This document shows, one piece after another, positions 10,913 to 22,190 of a stretch of DNA of 64,000 nucleotides; position 1 is the first letter of the stretch, and every line of letters starts with the position of its first letter. The stretch spans positions 28,250,164-28,314,163 of the forward strand of contig OZ026524.1 of the NCBI GenBank assembly GCA_964019695.1, written 5' to 3'. The notes beneath the pieces are model-generated. The model saw only the letters and a program-made list of their open reading frames with translations, was not told the origin of the DNA and did not search any database. Position numbers and translations under genes: made by a program. This stretch comes from Loripinus fragilis (Eukaryota; Mollusca; Bivalvia; Lucinida; Lucinidae).

Positions 10913-11733
10913 TCAACTTACTGTGCCCTGGTGTAAGCTGAAACTGTATTACAGAATTCCATTTAGGGAACGTAAGCAAGCAAAGATCCTGCTATCGTGT
11001 GGCTCTGAGATTCGCTCTGTCTGAGCGTCAGTTTGCCCATGCCACGCAATCTCGCATCGATTTTTTTTCTGCTGAAGCAAATTTGAGAAGAATTGGGGAA
11101 AAAAAAACCTGGAACAAATAGAATTCAAATGCAATTTTACAATTATATACTTGTAGGCGACCTCACTCAACAAGCTAATCTCAATGCTGGTTTAGCAAAA
11201 CTTTCAGCGTTTTAAATTCGCTCACGATGTTGGAATTGTGATGATAAGTAGTCGTGAATAATTTGTATGTTTTGAATTAAATCATGAAAAAAGCAATTAT
11301 TTATACGAGATAATTCCACTTCATCAGCGATAGGTACATGTAGATTCTCATAAGTTCTCTCCTGGGACGACAGTTTTAGTGATCGAATATTCCTGATTCT
11401 TCGTAGATTTTTGTTGTTGCTGATAAACGATGTAACAGCTGACTCGTATCAACATTCATTTGTTTTAATTTTCTTTCTTTTGGTCAAACGAACTTATATT
11501 TGTTAGATCTAATTGTTTTGTTTACCGACCGGAAATTCTATAGGTGACTGGTTCACGTTGATTTTAATGTCGAGGTTCGTCATTAGCGCGTTATTAACTA
11601 ACGTCGGCTTAATGAACCTTTCGTACAACCCACTTTAATGCCGTCATTAACTAATACGTCGTTAGCGTTTTAATAACGTATTAGCCGCTAATTTGTCGTT
11701 AGGCTAATGACGTGTTGATACAATCGGGTCCAG

Positions 11734-14174
11734 CACTTTAAATCTAGCTTATTTTTTGATATGCAAGATAAGGTCATGTATTTTGCGTACGTTTCTCCAC
11801 AAGGGTCGACAATTTACAATAATTCAAATGAGAAAATTGGAATTGTTCTATTAGAGAGCAATATAGCTGATGTCAAATTCTGATACCCCGACTCGTATTT
11901 CTTCCTGGCCGGCGATCTAAATGCCAGAATAAAAGATTTCATTGACTTTATACCAAATGACGATCTTCAATATGTTTTTGGGGAAACGAATTATGAATCC
12001 GATGATTTTGATATGAAAAAAAGCAATAAGGATGGTGTTTACAATTTATTTGGAATCAGCCTAGCTGAGTTATGCTGTACGTTTGATATGCATATTATAA
12101 ATGGGCGCTTATTCGGTGACCAAGATGGTAACTTTACTTGTATAGCAAACAATGGGGCCTCTGTGGTTGATTATAATATTGCTTCAAGTAAACTTTTTGC
12201 TAAAATATCAAATTTTCCGATTGAAGATCGCGATGAGAGCAATCATTTCCCCGTTTATTGTCAGTCCACATTTCCACATAAAAATCCTACACCACATATT
12301 GGAGATAAACCCCAGAACCGATCGTCACAAAATAACTTAAATTATTTGCGTTGGAGTGATGAACAGAAGGAAAATTTCATGACGCATTTTTGTAATAACT
12401 TAAATATTTCGAAACGAGACATTTCTCAGCAAATAAATGAAAATATTGATGCAGCTATTGAATTGTTAACAACTGTATACACTTCTGCAGCCAATTGTAT
12501 GTCCAAACCCTCGAAACCGCGAAGTTTACCTTCACAACCTCCCTGGTGGGATATAACATGTACTGATTTGAAGCAGAAAAAATATGCAGCATTGCGTAGG
12601 TTTAGAGAAAGTAATGAAATTTCTGATTTGAGAAAATATAAAGATCAGAGAAATTTATTTAAGCACGCATGTCGGTTAACAAAACAACATCATCAAAAGC
12701 ACTGTAGACAAAAATTAATGGAAGCAAGTAAGGACCCTAAAATATTTTGGAAGACTGTTAAAGTATCTCAAACACCACCAACCCCTAATATAAGCGATTC
12801 CCAATGGTATTATCACTTTAAGTCCCTTCTCTTTTCAGAAAATCAAAATTTAGGACCTCAAAACGAAGATGACGCAGAGGTACATGCAGATAATACAGCT
12901 GATATTTTAAACGAAGAAATTACTATTGAGGAAATTATTTCAACTATTAAATCTTTGAAGACCGGGAAAAGCACAGGGCCGGACATGAATTTTATAAAAG
13001 TACCGCTACAGATATTGTTCCAATTTTGAAAGATGTATTTAATCGCATTCTTGATTCTGGTGTGTGTCCCAAGTCTTTTGGTGAAACTATTCTATGTCCC
13101 TTACATAAAAGTGGACCAACTAGTGATCCCAACAATTTTCGAGGTATATCATTAGTAAATACAATGTACAAAATATTTTCCAGTATTTTAAACAAGCGCC
13201 TTTATGCCTGGGTCGAAGAAAATGAGAAACTTGATGAGTCATAAGCCGGGTTCAGAACAGGCTACTCTGCTATTGATAACATATTTTCTTTAAGTGCTCT
13301 TATCCAAAAATACTTATCAAGACGCGGCGGACGGTTCTATTGTTTATATGGTGACTTCCAAAAAGCATTCGACATTGTGGAACACGAACAGCACTTTAAA
13401 AGTCTAATGAAAAAAGGAGTACATGGCAAATTTTTAAGGACAGTAAAGTCTTTATATTCTAACTTATACGCATCGGTGCGCACAGTTAATGGTCTTACGA
13501 AAGCTTTCCTTTGTAATATCGGTACCAGACAAGGGGATGTAAGCAGTCCGCTACTATTCGCATTATTGATTAACGATTTATGTACCTTACTCCGAGAGCA
13601 GTGCGCTGGTGGAATCTTCATCACCGAGGAGGTTTCAGACATATTCTGCCTAATGTTCGCAGATGATATCGCAAATTGTGCCGATACACGGATAAGACTG
13701 CAAAAACAATTAAACATTATCTCTGAATTTTGTCAATTAACAAAAATGACGGTAAACTTGAATAAAAAGGAAATTATTGTATTCCGAAATGGCGGTCCTT
13801 TACGCAGTTATGAGTCATGGACCTTTAATGGTATACCAGTTAAAACTACTTCTGAGTAAAAATATCTGGGCCTTATATTTACACCTAAACTTTCGTGGTC
13901 TAAAGCGAAACGGAAACTGGCATCCCAAGCTAGAAAAGCAATATTTTGCATAAAAACTTATCAAAGAAAATTTGGTTATTTTCAACAGGATGAAATATTC
14001 CGTCTTTTTGATTCTATGGTTAAACCGATTCTCTGCTATGGGTCTGAGGTCTGGGGCACTGAATACTCAGACGTTATAGAATCTGTTCATTTCAATTTTT
14101 GTAAATATTTTCTAGGAGTCAACAACTCAGTAAATAATGCTGTTGTTATTGGTGAGTGTGGCCGTCTTCCTCTT
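11734..14174 (+). pseudogene. LINE ORF2: endonuclease C-terminal part and reverse transcriptase
   Basis: After the insertion the frame resumes with HFKSSLFFDMQDKV, followed by an in-frame TGA at 11881 and the endonuclease motif FLAGDLNAR, whose Asp and Asn are catalytic. A long frame (12013-13029) completes the endonuclease (SVVDY, SNHFPV) and enters the reverse transcriptase at KTGKSTGPD. A frameshift near 13000 leads to NNFRGISLVNTMYKIF, and a TAA at 13241 interrupts before the AGFR motif. The catalytic motifs GDFQKAFD and MFADDI (13654-13671) are both preserved. A further stop at 13857 precedes KYLGLIF. The protein would copy element RNA at nicked target DNA. Confidence 0.9.
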
Positions 14175-14622
14175 CAGTCAGGTGCATAACTTCCAAAAGT
14201 TAAAAAATATATCACTTAAAGCAGTTAACTTTTTTAGCAACAAAAAACAAAAGTAACCTGTTTGAGTGAAACTGTCTTTTTTCATCTTCATATTCCGGAG
14301 TTACTGCAATTTTCACGGCCATGTGGATAATTTTATCTGAAAGACCTATTACATAACTTTACGATTATGCAATAAATTTGTGTACGCATCGTCTAGAAAT
14401 TTGTACGCAAGGTCATTGAAGATCAGAAAATAAGTTACTTTTTAACTTGAATAAGTTATATGTTTGACGTCCTGAAATTTGACCTTGGCGTTAATAATTT
14501 GAGATATAACCTTAATAAGTTACTTTCGATGGCCTCACTTTGAAATCATTTTTAAAAAAGACACAATTGTAACTTCTTCAAGTGATATATATTTTAACTT
14601 ATACAGGTTATGCCCCTGACTG
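14175..14622. mobile_element. 448-bp MITE with CTCTT target duplication
   Basis: The ends are inverted: CAGTCAGGTGCATAAC on the left and GTTATGCCCCTGACTG on the right. A second inverted block, AAAATATATCACTT on the left and AAGTGATATATATTTT on the right, lies just inside. The 5-bp repeat CTCTT occurs at 14170-14174 and 14623-14627. Removing the element and one CTCTT rejoins the LINE frame as RLPLCVTYF. A 5-bp duplication with CAG ends would suit several DNA transposon superfamilies, and I do not assign one. Confidence 0.85.
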
Positions 14623-14627
14623 CTCTT

Positions 14628-15312
14628 TGTGTAACTTATTTCACAAGTTGTATAACATATTGGTGTAAACTTTTACATATGCAAAATAATAGATATCCAA
14701 TGAATTTGCTATAAAATGTTGAAAGCATTAGATGAAGCAGGCAGACAAAATTGGGTTTCAAAAGTTCGTATCTTATTATTTACTTATGGGTTTGGGTATA
14801 TCTGGATTGCTCAAGATGTGGGAGATATTGGTATGTTCATATCACAGTTTAAGCAAAGATTAACAGGTTGCATGAAACAGCGGTGGCACGCAGATTTATC
14901 TGAGTCTTCTCGGTGTGATACATATAAAGAATTCAAGTCGTTGTTAAATGTTGAAAAGTATTTATGCATAGACATACCCTTTTCTTTAAGGAAAGCATTT
15001 GCAAGATTCCGTTGCTCTAGCGACGAATTTAATATTGAGCTTGGTCGCCAAAGGGGAATAGAAAGAGCGGATAGAGTTTGCTTATATTGTTTAAATAACC
15101 ATAAATTTCTTATTGTTGAGGATGAATATCATGTATTTTTTAAATGTGAAAAATTTGATGCCTTAAGAAATGAATATTTGAACACGTGGTATCAATCTGG
15201 TGATAGTCTGCAAAATTTCCACAACATTATTAGTACAAAAAATCCTGTACTGATAAAGAAAATGTGCATATATATTAACGAATTGTTGAAACTTAAAGAC
15301 AATGAGAACTGA
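14628..15312 (+). pseudogene. LINE ORF2, C-terminal domain with Cys/His motif
   Basis: The frame continues through YPMN, shifts once near 14713, and then runs open from 14716 to 15312. Near its end VCLYC, DEYHVFFKC form the Cys-x2-Cys ... His-x4-Cys arrangement common at the C-terminus of APE-type LINE proteins. The text upstream (ALDEAGRQNWVSKVR, RLTGCMKQRWHADL) is the helical connector typical of these elements. Confidence 0.8.
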
Positions 15313-17224
15313 TTTTATTCTAAATTTAAATCTGTTCTCTCCAAATATTAAGTGAAATTTAGAATCTTAAATATCAGTTTTGTTACAGGTGATCTTGATA
15401 ACCAAGACAACACTTTCTTTGAGATAGAGATGTGTTGTTTGGGTTCTCTGGATTACTTATAACATGGGATATGATAACAAAGTATGACAGCAAGGTATGA
15501 TAACAAGGACCTCACTGCAACTTGTAATTTTGTTGAAATACAATGTGATGTATTTTTGGGCCGGAGGCCTTTGTTTACCAAATAAATAAATCTTGAACAA
15601 AACGTTTGATCTCTAGCTTGTCAATATGGGCGTTTGTTATTTGCATTAACGCATATGGGATAAGTACCCCCTGATTCAGACAATGGTAGCAGCACAGAAA
15701 CAGCGAGTATGGATAGTACTACAAATACAACAAGTAGTATCGCCTAGTAATGAAAGACAATGCACTGGATGGAATTAAGCCATTTTTTTTAGTGATTTGC
15801 TTACACAGATGGGGTTTTGATCTGGCCCCAGAGAGGAGAGCATGAATGAGCGATGGCGTGTACATGTATGTGTGAGCTAGACCTTGGACTTCAAGATCAC
15901 AATTTAGAATCTAAATCTATGTTTTAATCTCCTTACCATGAGTAAATATTTTGCTATATATGAACTTCCTAGATAAAAACGAAACTGGCGCTAGCCTTAC
16001 GAACGGTAGACTGGTTGTTTTAGTAAAGGTGACATTGGCTTTTGAATACAAGGCCATAGCACTGATATGGCACTTATATTCGTAATTACACACCATTCAT
16101 TGTGAAAATTATGACTACCCTCCATCAAAAAATAAAAGAAGAGTGAGTTTCATAGTAAGTAAGGGTGCAAATATCAGGAACTGATACATCAAGTACTACA
16201 CAGTCAAGCCTTAGAAACGATTTTAGTATATCAATCTTTTGCAGTTTACTCAAGGTCATATTGGTGAGTTCAAACTTTTGTTATAGTCTATACACCATAA
16301 ACAATAATTGGGCTAAATATAAACTTCCTCCATCGAAAAACAATACAAGAGTTATTTTCATGTTTATGAGTTTTTGACAGATATTAAGTACATGTGACCT
16401 TGATCTTTGACCTTTGTTTTTAATCTACACATGGTAGGAAATCGTTGTGTTAAGACGTGTATAATTCAAACTCAATGCTTTTATCGTTTTTCCGTCGATT
16501 TTGATTGCTCTGTTTGCAAAATTAAATGGATTTTTATACTTCCATATAAACCTATGCTTATGAATATTTGATATGCCTTAAATTCACTGTGCTATTAAGT
16601 ATAATGTTAATAAATACGAACTGTACATAAAGCTTCGAACACAAGTATTGTTGTGTCAAAGATAAAACATTCACGAGTTTAAATATAGTCAAGCATGTGG
16701 AAAGCTCATTTTAAAACCATTTTGGTAGTGCATCTTCAAAGCAATGAGTGGCTCTAAGAAATTAACCTGATGACGAGGTTATATGACGTCACTTAACAAA
16801 CAATCATGTCATTGAAAAGAATCGGTATCAAAACAATGTCAAGACCTTACACCAACAACAAAATGTTTCAACACAGTTTGACGACGTCTAAACAAACTTT
16901 TAAAATTGACGCTTAATTAGGTCCTACTAATTAATGTAGGGATAAGCCCAGCAAGCTGTTTGACATAAGGAAACGATTCCAGACTAAATGGAGTTGGTTT
17001 TTGAGCTTATTCTCACATATTTTCACCCAATAGAATGATATTTTAATCATGATTTAGCAAAGAAAAAGTTTGAACTGACAGAAGTTTCAAGATGGCTGTG
17101 CCATCTTTCATGGACAGTGGCTATAAACTATTTCCCTTCAGTGGGTTTTAAATTTGAATAATTGTCAACAACCCTTTACAGATGAGCTGTTTTGTTCCAA
17201 AATTGAATTATAAGGACTTAATTG
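15313..17224. other. LINE 3' end, then repeat-poor intergenic DNA
   Basis: The LINE 3' untranslated region runs to about 15602, with the short repeat GTATGATAACAAGG near its end. Beyond that I see no gene. A minus-strand fragment of the Naiad tail lies at 16141-16225, where AAGTAAGTAAGGGTGCAAAT matches its terminal block. Confidence 0.5.
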
Positions 17225-18035
17225 GTATTTTGTGGATTTTATCGATATGTAAACTTCGGCAATCACTCACAAACTTTACATAAACCCCTTTTGGCTTTAC
17301 TCAAATTGTGAGTGATTTGCTGGAGTTTACAGATCGATAAAATCTAAAAAAAATAAATTTACTTCTATAATAAACACCCTTGACAGTCATAATAATGAAA
17401 GAGGAATTCTCGTTGCGAACATAGACAGGCTTAAAAAGTGCAACAACTACAGCATAATCTAGGGCGAAGATTTGGTACCAGTAAAATGCATTTAAGACCC
17501 CCAGTGGCTTAGGCTCTAGTACATTCCAAGTTGATGGTTCTTCGGGCTTTACTCAGTTTGTGAGTGATTTGCAGAAGTTAACACATTGATAATATCCACA
17601 AAAATAAAAATTATTCCTATAATAAACGCCCTCGACCACAGTCAAAACAATGACAGAGAAATTCTCGCTGCAAACCTAGACTGGCTTAAAAGATTATGCT
17701 TCAACAACAGCAGAATCTAGGGCTAAAATTTGGCACCAGTAAAATGCATTTAAGCCCCCCCCCCCGTGGATTAGGCTGCTGTCCATTCTTAGGTGGTGGT
17801 TCTGTTGCTGTTGATTCGTTGTTGATACTCCCATTGTGGGATTCTGTAATTGTTCTATGTTTTGCTATGCGTTACTTTATGTCCATTCTAGTTTTGCAAT
17901 CATCTTTATGTGGAAGAGAGAGCTGGTTGCTTTGCTTAGTTTGTCTTCCTGGTGATTGTTGTGTGGCTCTTCCTTGTGGTGCCATGGGTTTGTCTGCAGT
18001 TTGTGATTGTGGTATTTCATGATCATACTCACTTA
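17225..18035 (+). mobile_element. PLE-like tail B with duplicated ~300-bp upstream unit
   Basis: Two diverged direct copies of a ~300-bp unit (about 17225-17530 and 17531-17790) each contain TTTGTGAGTGATTTGC, an AATAAACRCCCTYGAC block, and TAGGGC.AAGATTTGG followed by ACCAGTAAAATGCATTTAAG. The second runs into the tail-B sequence (GGTGGTTCTGTTGCTG ... GTTTGTGATTGTGG), ending near 18035. The minus-strand relative at 44840-45240 has the same order, so unit and tail belong together. Confidence 0.55.
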
Positions 18036-18089
18036 CTATTTTTTAAAGGGGACAGCACCATTGAAAGCAAAAAATATTGAAATTTAAGT

Positions 18090-18215
18090 TAAGTAAAAAG
18101 ATCAGGAATCAATACATTCAAGTACTACACCAGACCCAAGACACCATGTGTGAAAGTGACAAACACACAATATGACATCACAAACAAGGGCAAAGAGGTC
18201 AGCCCTTTCGCATCA
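18090..18215 (-). mobile_element. Naiad-like tail fragment, inverted
   Basis: On the minus strand it matches the end of the Naiad tail, with GTACTTGAATGTATTGATTC in the place of the family's GTACTTGATTGTATCGATTC, and the GAGGTCAGCCCTTTC block inverted. It abuts the plus-strand tail-B copy, giving a head-to-head pair. Confidence 0.6.
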
Positions 18216-18540
18216 GTGTCTCTACTGTTTACTTACAGAATATTCTATTAAGATTTGAATAAAAATAAAAATACCACCCAAAAGCACCCTTAAAACGGTA
18301 ATGGACTAGTCCAAGTAATAAGAATATGTTATTCCATGAACAATATGAACTGTTCCCCCAGCGAGGGCTCTGACTTGTTAGGGTACCAAAAGAACCCATC
18401 AGATCAGTGTGATCACTCTGCCCTCAATGCCCAACGAGTCGCTAAGGACTCATGATTTATTTGTGCGCACAGTAAAGACCTGGCACACTGCTCATTGTAT
18501 TGTCTTCTTAGAATTCACTCTGTATCTTATAACAACAGCA

Positions 18541-18542
18541 TC

Positions 18543-18590
<48 letters not shown>
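18541..18590. repeat. (GTA)n microsatellite
   Basis: About 16 uninterrupted GTA units. The runs of Val or Tyr in open frames on both strands here are products of the repeat and not proteins. Confidence 0.95.
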
Positions 18591-18820
18591 TATTGCTTCT
18601 GTTGCTGCTTCTGTTGTTGTTTTTGAGGCTGATGTTGTTGCTACTGGTGGTTGGTGTGGTGATCAGATACGGAATATACATGCTGTTCCATATCTTCCAT
18701 GCTCGCGTTGCTCGCGCCGTTTGTTTGGAACATTGCCCAACGTCCAAGTCAACCCGTTATGTCATTGTGGAACGACTTAACCATTTGTATGTTAGGCAAT
18801 ATTTCGTGCTTTTATATGGT

Positions 18821-19463
18821 GCTGTCACATATAATCGGATAAAGGTAACGGACGCCGAACGGACAGAAAATATGCAAAAAAATGTTTATCCAGTGATGGA
18901 AGTCGTCTCAGTGGCGGTGAAGATCGTCGCGGAAGTCGTAAGGATCGCATACGTACCGAACAAGTAACGGATAATGAACGGTCAACAAACATACGTGTAA
19001 CAGTTGTATAACGGACAAAACAAATATGTACCGTATAGGAAACGGACAAAACGTTCGTCGAACGATCAAAGAATGCGCATGCGATATTCGTCCGGGGGAC
19101 TTCTGTTACCTGTCCTGAAGTTGACCGATCACAACTCAGGTCGAACGGACATCAACGGATACATACAGGATACCTACAGGATGCCGAACGCATGGCAACC
19201 GGACAAACCGCATGAGAACCGGACAAACTGCATACCAACGCACGAGTAACGTTCTTCCACCGGACATCTTTATCGGGTGGCGTCCGTTCGAAGTTTTAAC
19301 ATGTCCAAAACTTGCCAACGGATAGGACCGGACAAAACGGTTATCACCTGACATGGAACGCATTTACCACATGAGGAACGGACAAGAAACACATGCGAAC
19401 GGACAGAGAATTTTACTGTCCGTTACGCATCCGTTAGCGCTATCCGGTAAGGTGTGACAGTCG
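18821..19463. mobile_element. 643-bp MITE packed with AACGGACA-type repeats
   Basis: The left end GCTGTCACATATAATCGGAT and the right end ATCCGGTAAGGTGTGACAGT are inverted relatives. Inside, the motif AACGGACA or its inverse recurs many times across the whole element, for example near 18851, 19012, 19042, 19142, 19376 and 19399. This resembles the sub-terminal transposase-binding arrays of some DNA transposons, but here they span the whole length. There is no coding capacity. Confidence 0.7.
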
Positions 19464-19494
19464 CTTTAATTTGTTGTCGACTTTTTTCTTCAAA

Positions 19495-19510
19495 TTTATT
19501 ATTATTATTA

Positions 19511-19563
<53 letters not shown>
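19495..19563. repeat. (ATT)n microsatellite
   Basis: More than 20 ATT units with one ATC interruption. Confidence 0.95.
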
Positions 19564-19566
<3 letters not shown>

Positions 19567-19883
19567 AGAAACCTTTCAATAATTTTATCAGAGTGTCAAA
19601 CTGTTTCAAACCAGGTTCTATCTGTCCTGGCCTCGAGGTTATAAAACTTGAGTTCATTCTCAGACTCAAAATAAAGCGCAATGATTGGCTACTTGCGGAC
19701 ACGTTATTTTGAGTCTGAGACTGTGTCGAAACTGTGAGATCCGGTCCAGTCATGACATACCTATGAATCCAACGTCATGTTCAAGCTTATCGAAGCTGAA
19801 CGCGAGGAGGATACATTTGTATCCTATTTGACCCTGAATTTAAATTAGGATAAATATATGCGAAACGGTGATTTTCTACACTC

Positions 19884-20127
19884 CTTAGCCCTTAGTGCGC
19901 CAATCGCAACAAAAGTCGTCTGCTTTTCTCGTGTGCTGGAATGTTTAAGAAGCCTCTATGGCAAACAGTGTGGACCCAGATCAGACTGCTCGGAGCAGTC
20001 TGTTCTGGGTCCACGCTGTTTACTTCTATTCTTAATTCGTCAGTAATGTTAGGCAATTATTTGCAGCAGACGACTTCAGCAGATGGCATTTTCAGATGCA
20101 TTTTTCTTGGCGTTTTAAGGGTTAATC
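19884..20127. mobile_element. MITE family M3 with internal cruciform
   Basis: The ends are CCTTAGTGCGCCAATCGC and TTGGCGTTTTAAGGGTTAA, inverted relatives. TCGTCTGC and GCAGACGA form a second inverted pair. In the centre GTGGACCCAGA, CAGACTGCTC faces GAGCAGTCTG, CTGGGTCCAC, a hairpin of about 20 bp. Other copies lie at 60290-60537 and, halved, at 46445-46585. Confidence 0.75.
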
Positions 20128-20318
20128 CTTCCCTTGCTAGCGGCGTAGATAACCTTTTCAAACAGTTTGGACCCAGATCAGGACAAACAGGACGTATCAA
20201 AACCGTTTGCACGCCGATAGTTGTCCTGAAAGTATCTTTTGAAAAAAAATTATTTTGAAAAAAAAAAATGTCAGCAGACGATAACAAAGGTATGACTAGT
20301 CAGCATGCAAAGAGTTAA
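20124..20318. mobile_element. MITE family M4
   Basis: It directly follows the M3 copy. It starts near TTAATCCTTCCCTTGCTAGC and ends CAGCATGCAAAGAGTTAA. It matches 42985-43455, where a SINE has split the family member. Shared blocks are AAACAGTTTGGACCCAGA and AAAATGTCAGCA. Confidence 0.65.
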
Positions 20319-20435
20319 GTGAAACTGAGATATTATCTAAAAATAGTAACCTGGGAAAAACCTTCTAAAAAGCAGTATTTCTTGACATTCCAACCATTTG
20401 TTAATTGGACTAGCCAAAGTACATGTATGTACTCC

Positions 20436-20519
<84 letters not shown>

Positions 20520-20597
20520 CTTGTAGAACCTATATCAATATTATTTTTATGTTTATTATGCTTATCAGTATCATTATTATTTTTTGTATTATCATTA

Positions 20598-20648
<51 letters not shown>
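20436..20648. repeat. Compound (ATT)n/(TAG)n microsatellite
   Basis: An ATT run, a TAG run, about 70 bases of unique DNA and another ATT run. Open frames of poly-Ile, poly-Ser or poly-Asn across it are artefacts. Confidence 0.95.
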
Positions 20649-20649
<1 letters not shown>

Positions 20650-20699
20650 AATGTGATATCAGGTAAATTGTTAGGTTGTTGAAAAGCAAGAGTATGTTA

Positions 20700-21480
20700 A
20701 CTGTGAATCCTTAAAGTGTTTGTTCTTGACTTTTAACATTTTACTTGAATCAAAAATAAATATTTCATTATGTACTGATCTTATATTTACAGATCATTTA
20801 TTCATCTGCTAAGTTAATAACAGGACTATTATCAGCTATGTGCTAACATCTGGAAGCATCCATCTTACAGCAGCACACACATTAAGAGTTTACCTCTTTA
20901 TGCAGGTCAGCTCAATGATTGAAGGAGCACCTTCAGTCAATTTCTTCATTTGAATATTGGATAATTGATATTCTGTTTTAATTACAATCAACGGTCAGAT
21001 CAAAGCAAATTAGAATGTTACAACTGTCAAATGAAAAGTATTTTAATTCTCAATAAGTTTCATTTGATTTTAATCTATCTTTTTGTACCCAAAATGAAGA
21101 AAATTGTTACAAAATATATCGTCTGCTATAGTAATAATTAGTGCTTTAAGGGTTGAATTTTTGAAATAAATATTAAATATCGGCCAGGCATCAAAATATA
21201 CTTATTAATGCATCCACTGCTAAAAATAATACTCTGAAACCCTGTTATTTTTGACAGTATCAAGGGTATATACCTTTGCTTGTGTTGTGTATAAGCAGAT
21301 GGAAGTGCTTCAAGTTTTCTTGTGTAGAGCTCATTGATTTGAAAATAGCCAGGTTCCCATGAACTAGCTATAGTAATTAATTACAGGCTAATTGAAGACC
21401 ATTCACAAACATTTAATGAGGGATTATTCCTGCGATACTGTAAGCTTTATAATAAATGCATTTGAAAAAGTGCGAATTTT
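20700..21480. other. No gene recognised
   Basis: AT-rich DNA without recognised coding or repeat structure. Confidence 0.4.
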
Positions 21481-21484
21481 CTCT

Positions 21485-21745
21485 TTAAATTGTGCGGCCT
21501 CGACGCGAGAAAAACTGACGTCTGTGTTTGCGAACAAAAAAGGAGCGTACCAGCTTGCGCATTCGCGCAGTCTGATCAGCACCTTTGTTATTCACTTATT
21601 GGAACGTATCATATCCAAACTTGCTACACGCGATATTTCAATTTTCTAGCTAGTACCTGTAGCTTAGTAGGCTGGTTTGAGCCTCACTTTGTCGGAAACC
21701 CTAAAGACAGGCCTAGGTTTTCTCGTGATCAGGCCCATATATCTC
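21485..21745. mobile_element. MITE family M5
   Basis: This matches 61330-61560 over its length: a CGCGAGAAAA opening, a CGCAGTCTGATCAGC block, TTTCAATTTTCTAGCTA, and CACTTTGTCGGAAACCC. The right end TTTTCTCGTGATCAGGCCC inverts the opening. A TGGTTTGAGCCTCAC stretch looks like a B box, but no A box is placed correctly. Confidence 0.6.
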
Positions 21746-22019
21746 TTAACCCATGCCCTACGGGGTAAATAAATGTTTCATAAATGTGCATGGGCACTTT
21801 AAACAAGGGAAATCGAATTTCCTCCAGCAGCCCATAATAATGAAAGACATTAAATCAAGGATATAATTAAAAAAATCTTAGCTGATCAGGATCTACACTT
21901 TTTCTTCTGCACGAAGTATCTATATATTAATGAAATCACGTTTAAGAAAAAGAGCAGTCATCGCAGGTTGCTTGCAGACACACAATATTATATTTGCTTC
22001 TACTGTGATCGTTCTTTTC

Positions 22020-22190
22020 ACGATGGTATTTTCATTTGGACTTATCACATATAATAGGATAAGTTCTAAAATTAGCTATTATAAGTAACAGCCAATTTCT
22101 GGCTGGCCATCGGGATTTTATGTGTCCGAAATGTGTTCACAGACTAATGAATGGGCTATGATAGTCAATAGTTATTTTCTCATGGCATCA
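22020..22190 (-). repeat. Fragment of repeat family F
   Basis: On the minus strand it matches part of 55600-55740, sharing the CATTAGTCTGTGAAC block, the GGCCAGCCAGAAATTGGCTG block and AGCTA.TTTTAGAA. Confidence 0.5.

Larger units (their letters stand above)
4071..11733. mobile_element. 7.66-kb terminal-inverted-repeat insertion inside the LINE endonuclease
   Basis: The two ends are inverted copies: CTGGATCCGATTGTATCAA on the left and TTGATACAATCGGGTCCAG on the right, 18 of 19 matching. Inside them, about 4071-4200 and 11560-11733 remain recognisably related when one is reversed, sharing a GGTTGTAC.AAA block and many copies of TTAATGACG/CGTCATTAA. Joining the flanks restores a continuous endonuclease frame, so this is a true insertion. 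No transposase was recognised within it, so it is probably non-autonomous or enlarged by later insertions. No clear target duplication was found. Confidence 0.75.
2588..15602 (+). mobile_element. Non-LTR retrotransposon (LINE) with 2A-like ORF1, interrupted twice
   Basis: One element can be followed across about 13 kb: 2A-like motif and L1-type ORF1 (2588-3715), APE endonuclease start (3782-4070), a 7.66-kb foreign insertion (4071-11733), the rest of the endonuclease and the reverse transcriptase (11734-14174), a 448-bp MITE, then a C-terminal domain ending at 15312 and a 3' untranslated region closing with AATAAATAAATC near 15590. Without the two insertions the element is about 4.9 kb, a normal LINE size. 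Several frameshifts and in-frame stops show it is dead. The domain order and sequence suit the Jockey/CR1/L2 side of APE-type LINEs, but the clade was not determined. Confidence 0.85.

Noticed and set aside
4071..11733. Reading the long insertion as a Maverick/Polinton or Helitron
   Set aside because: No polymerase, integrase, helicase or capsid-like frame was seen, the ends are inverted repeats, and the size is too small for a Maverick.
12992..13717. Minus-strand open frames opposite the LINE reverse transcriptase
   Set aside because: They are shadows of a recognised reverse-transcriptase frame on the plus strand.
18409..18780. Open frame with a long Val run near 18541, and similar Tyr, Ile, Ser or Asn runs at 20319-20689
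   Set aside because: They translate GTA, ATT and TAG microsatellites and change amino acid with frame; no protein is implied.
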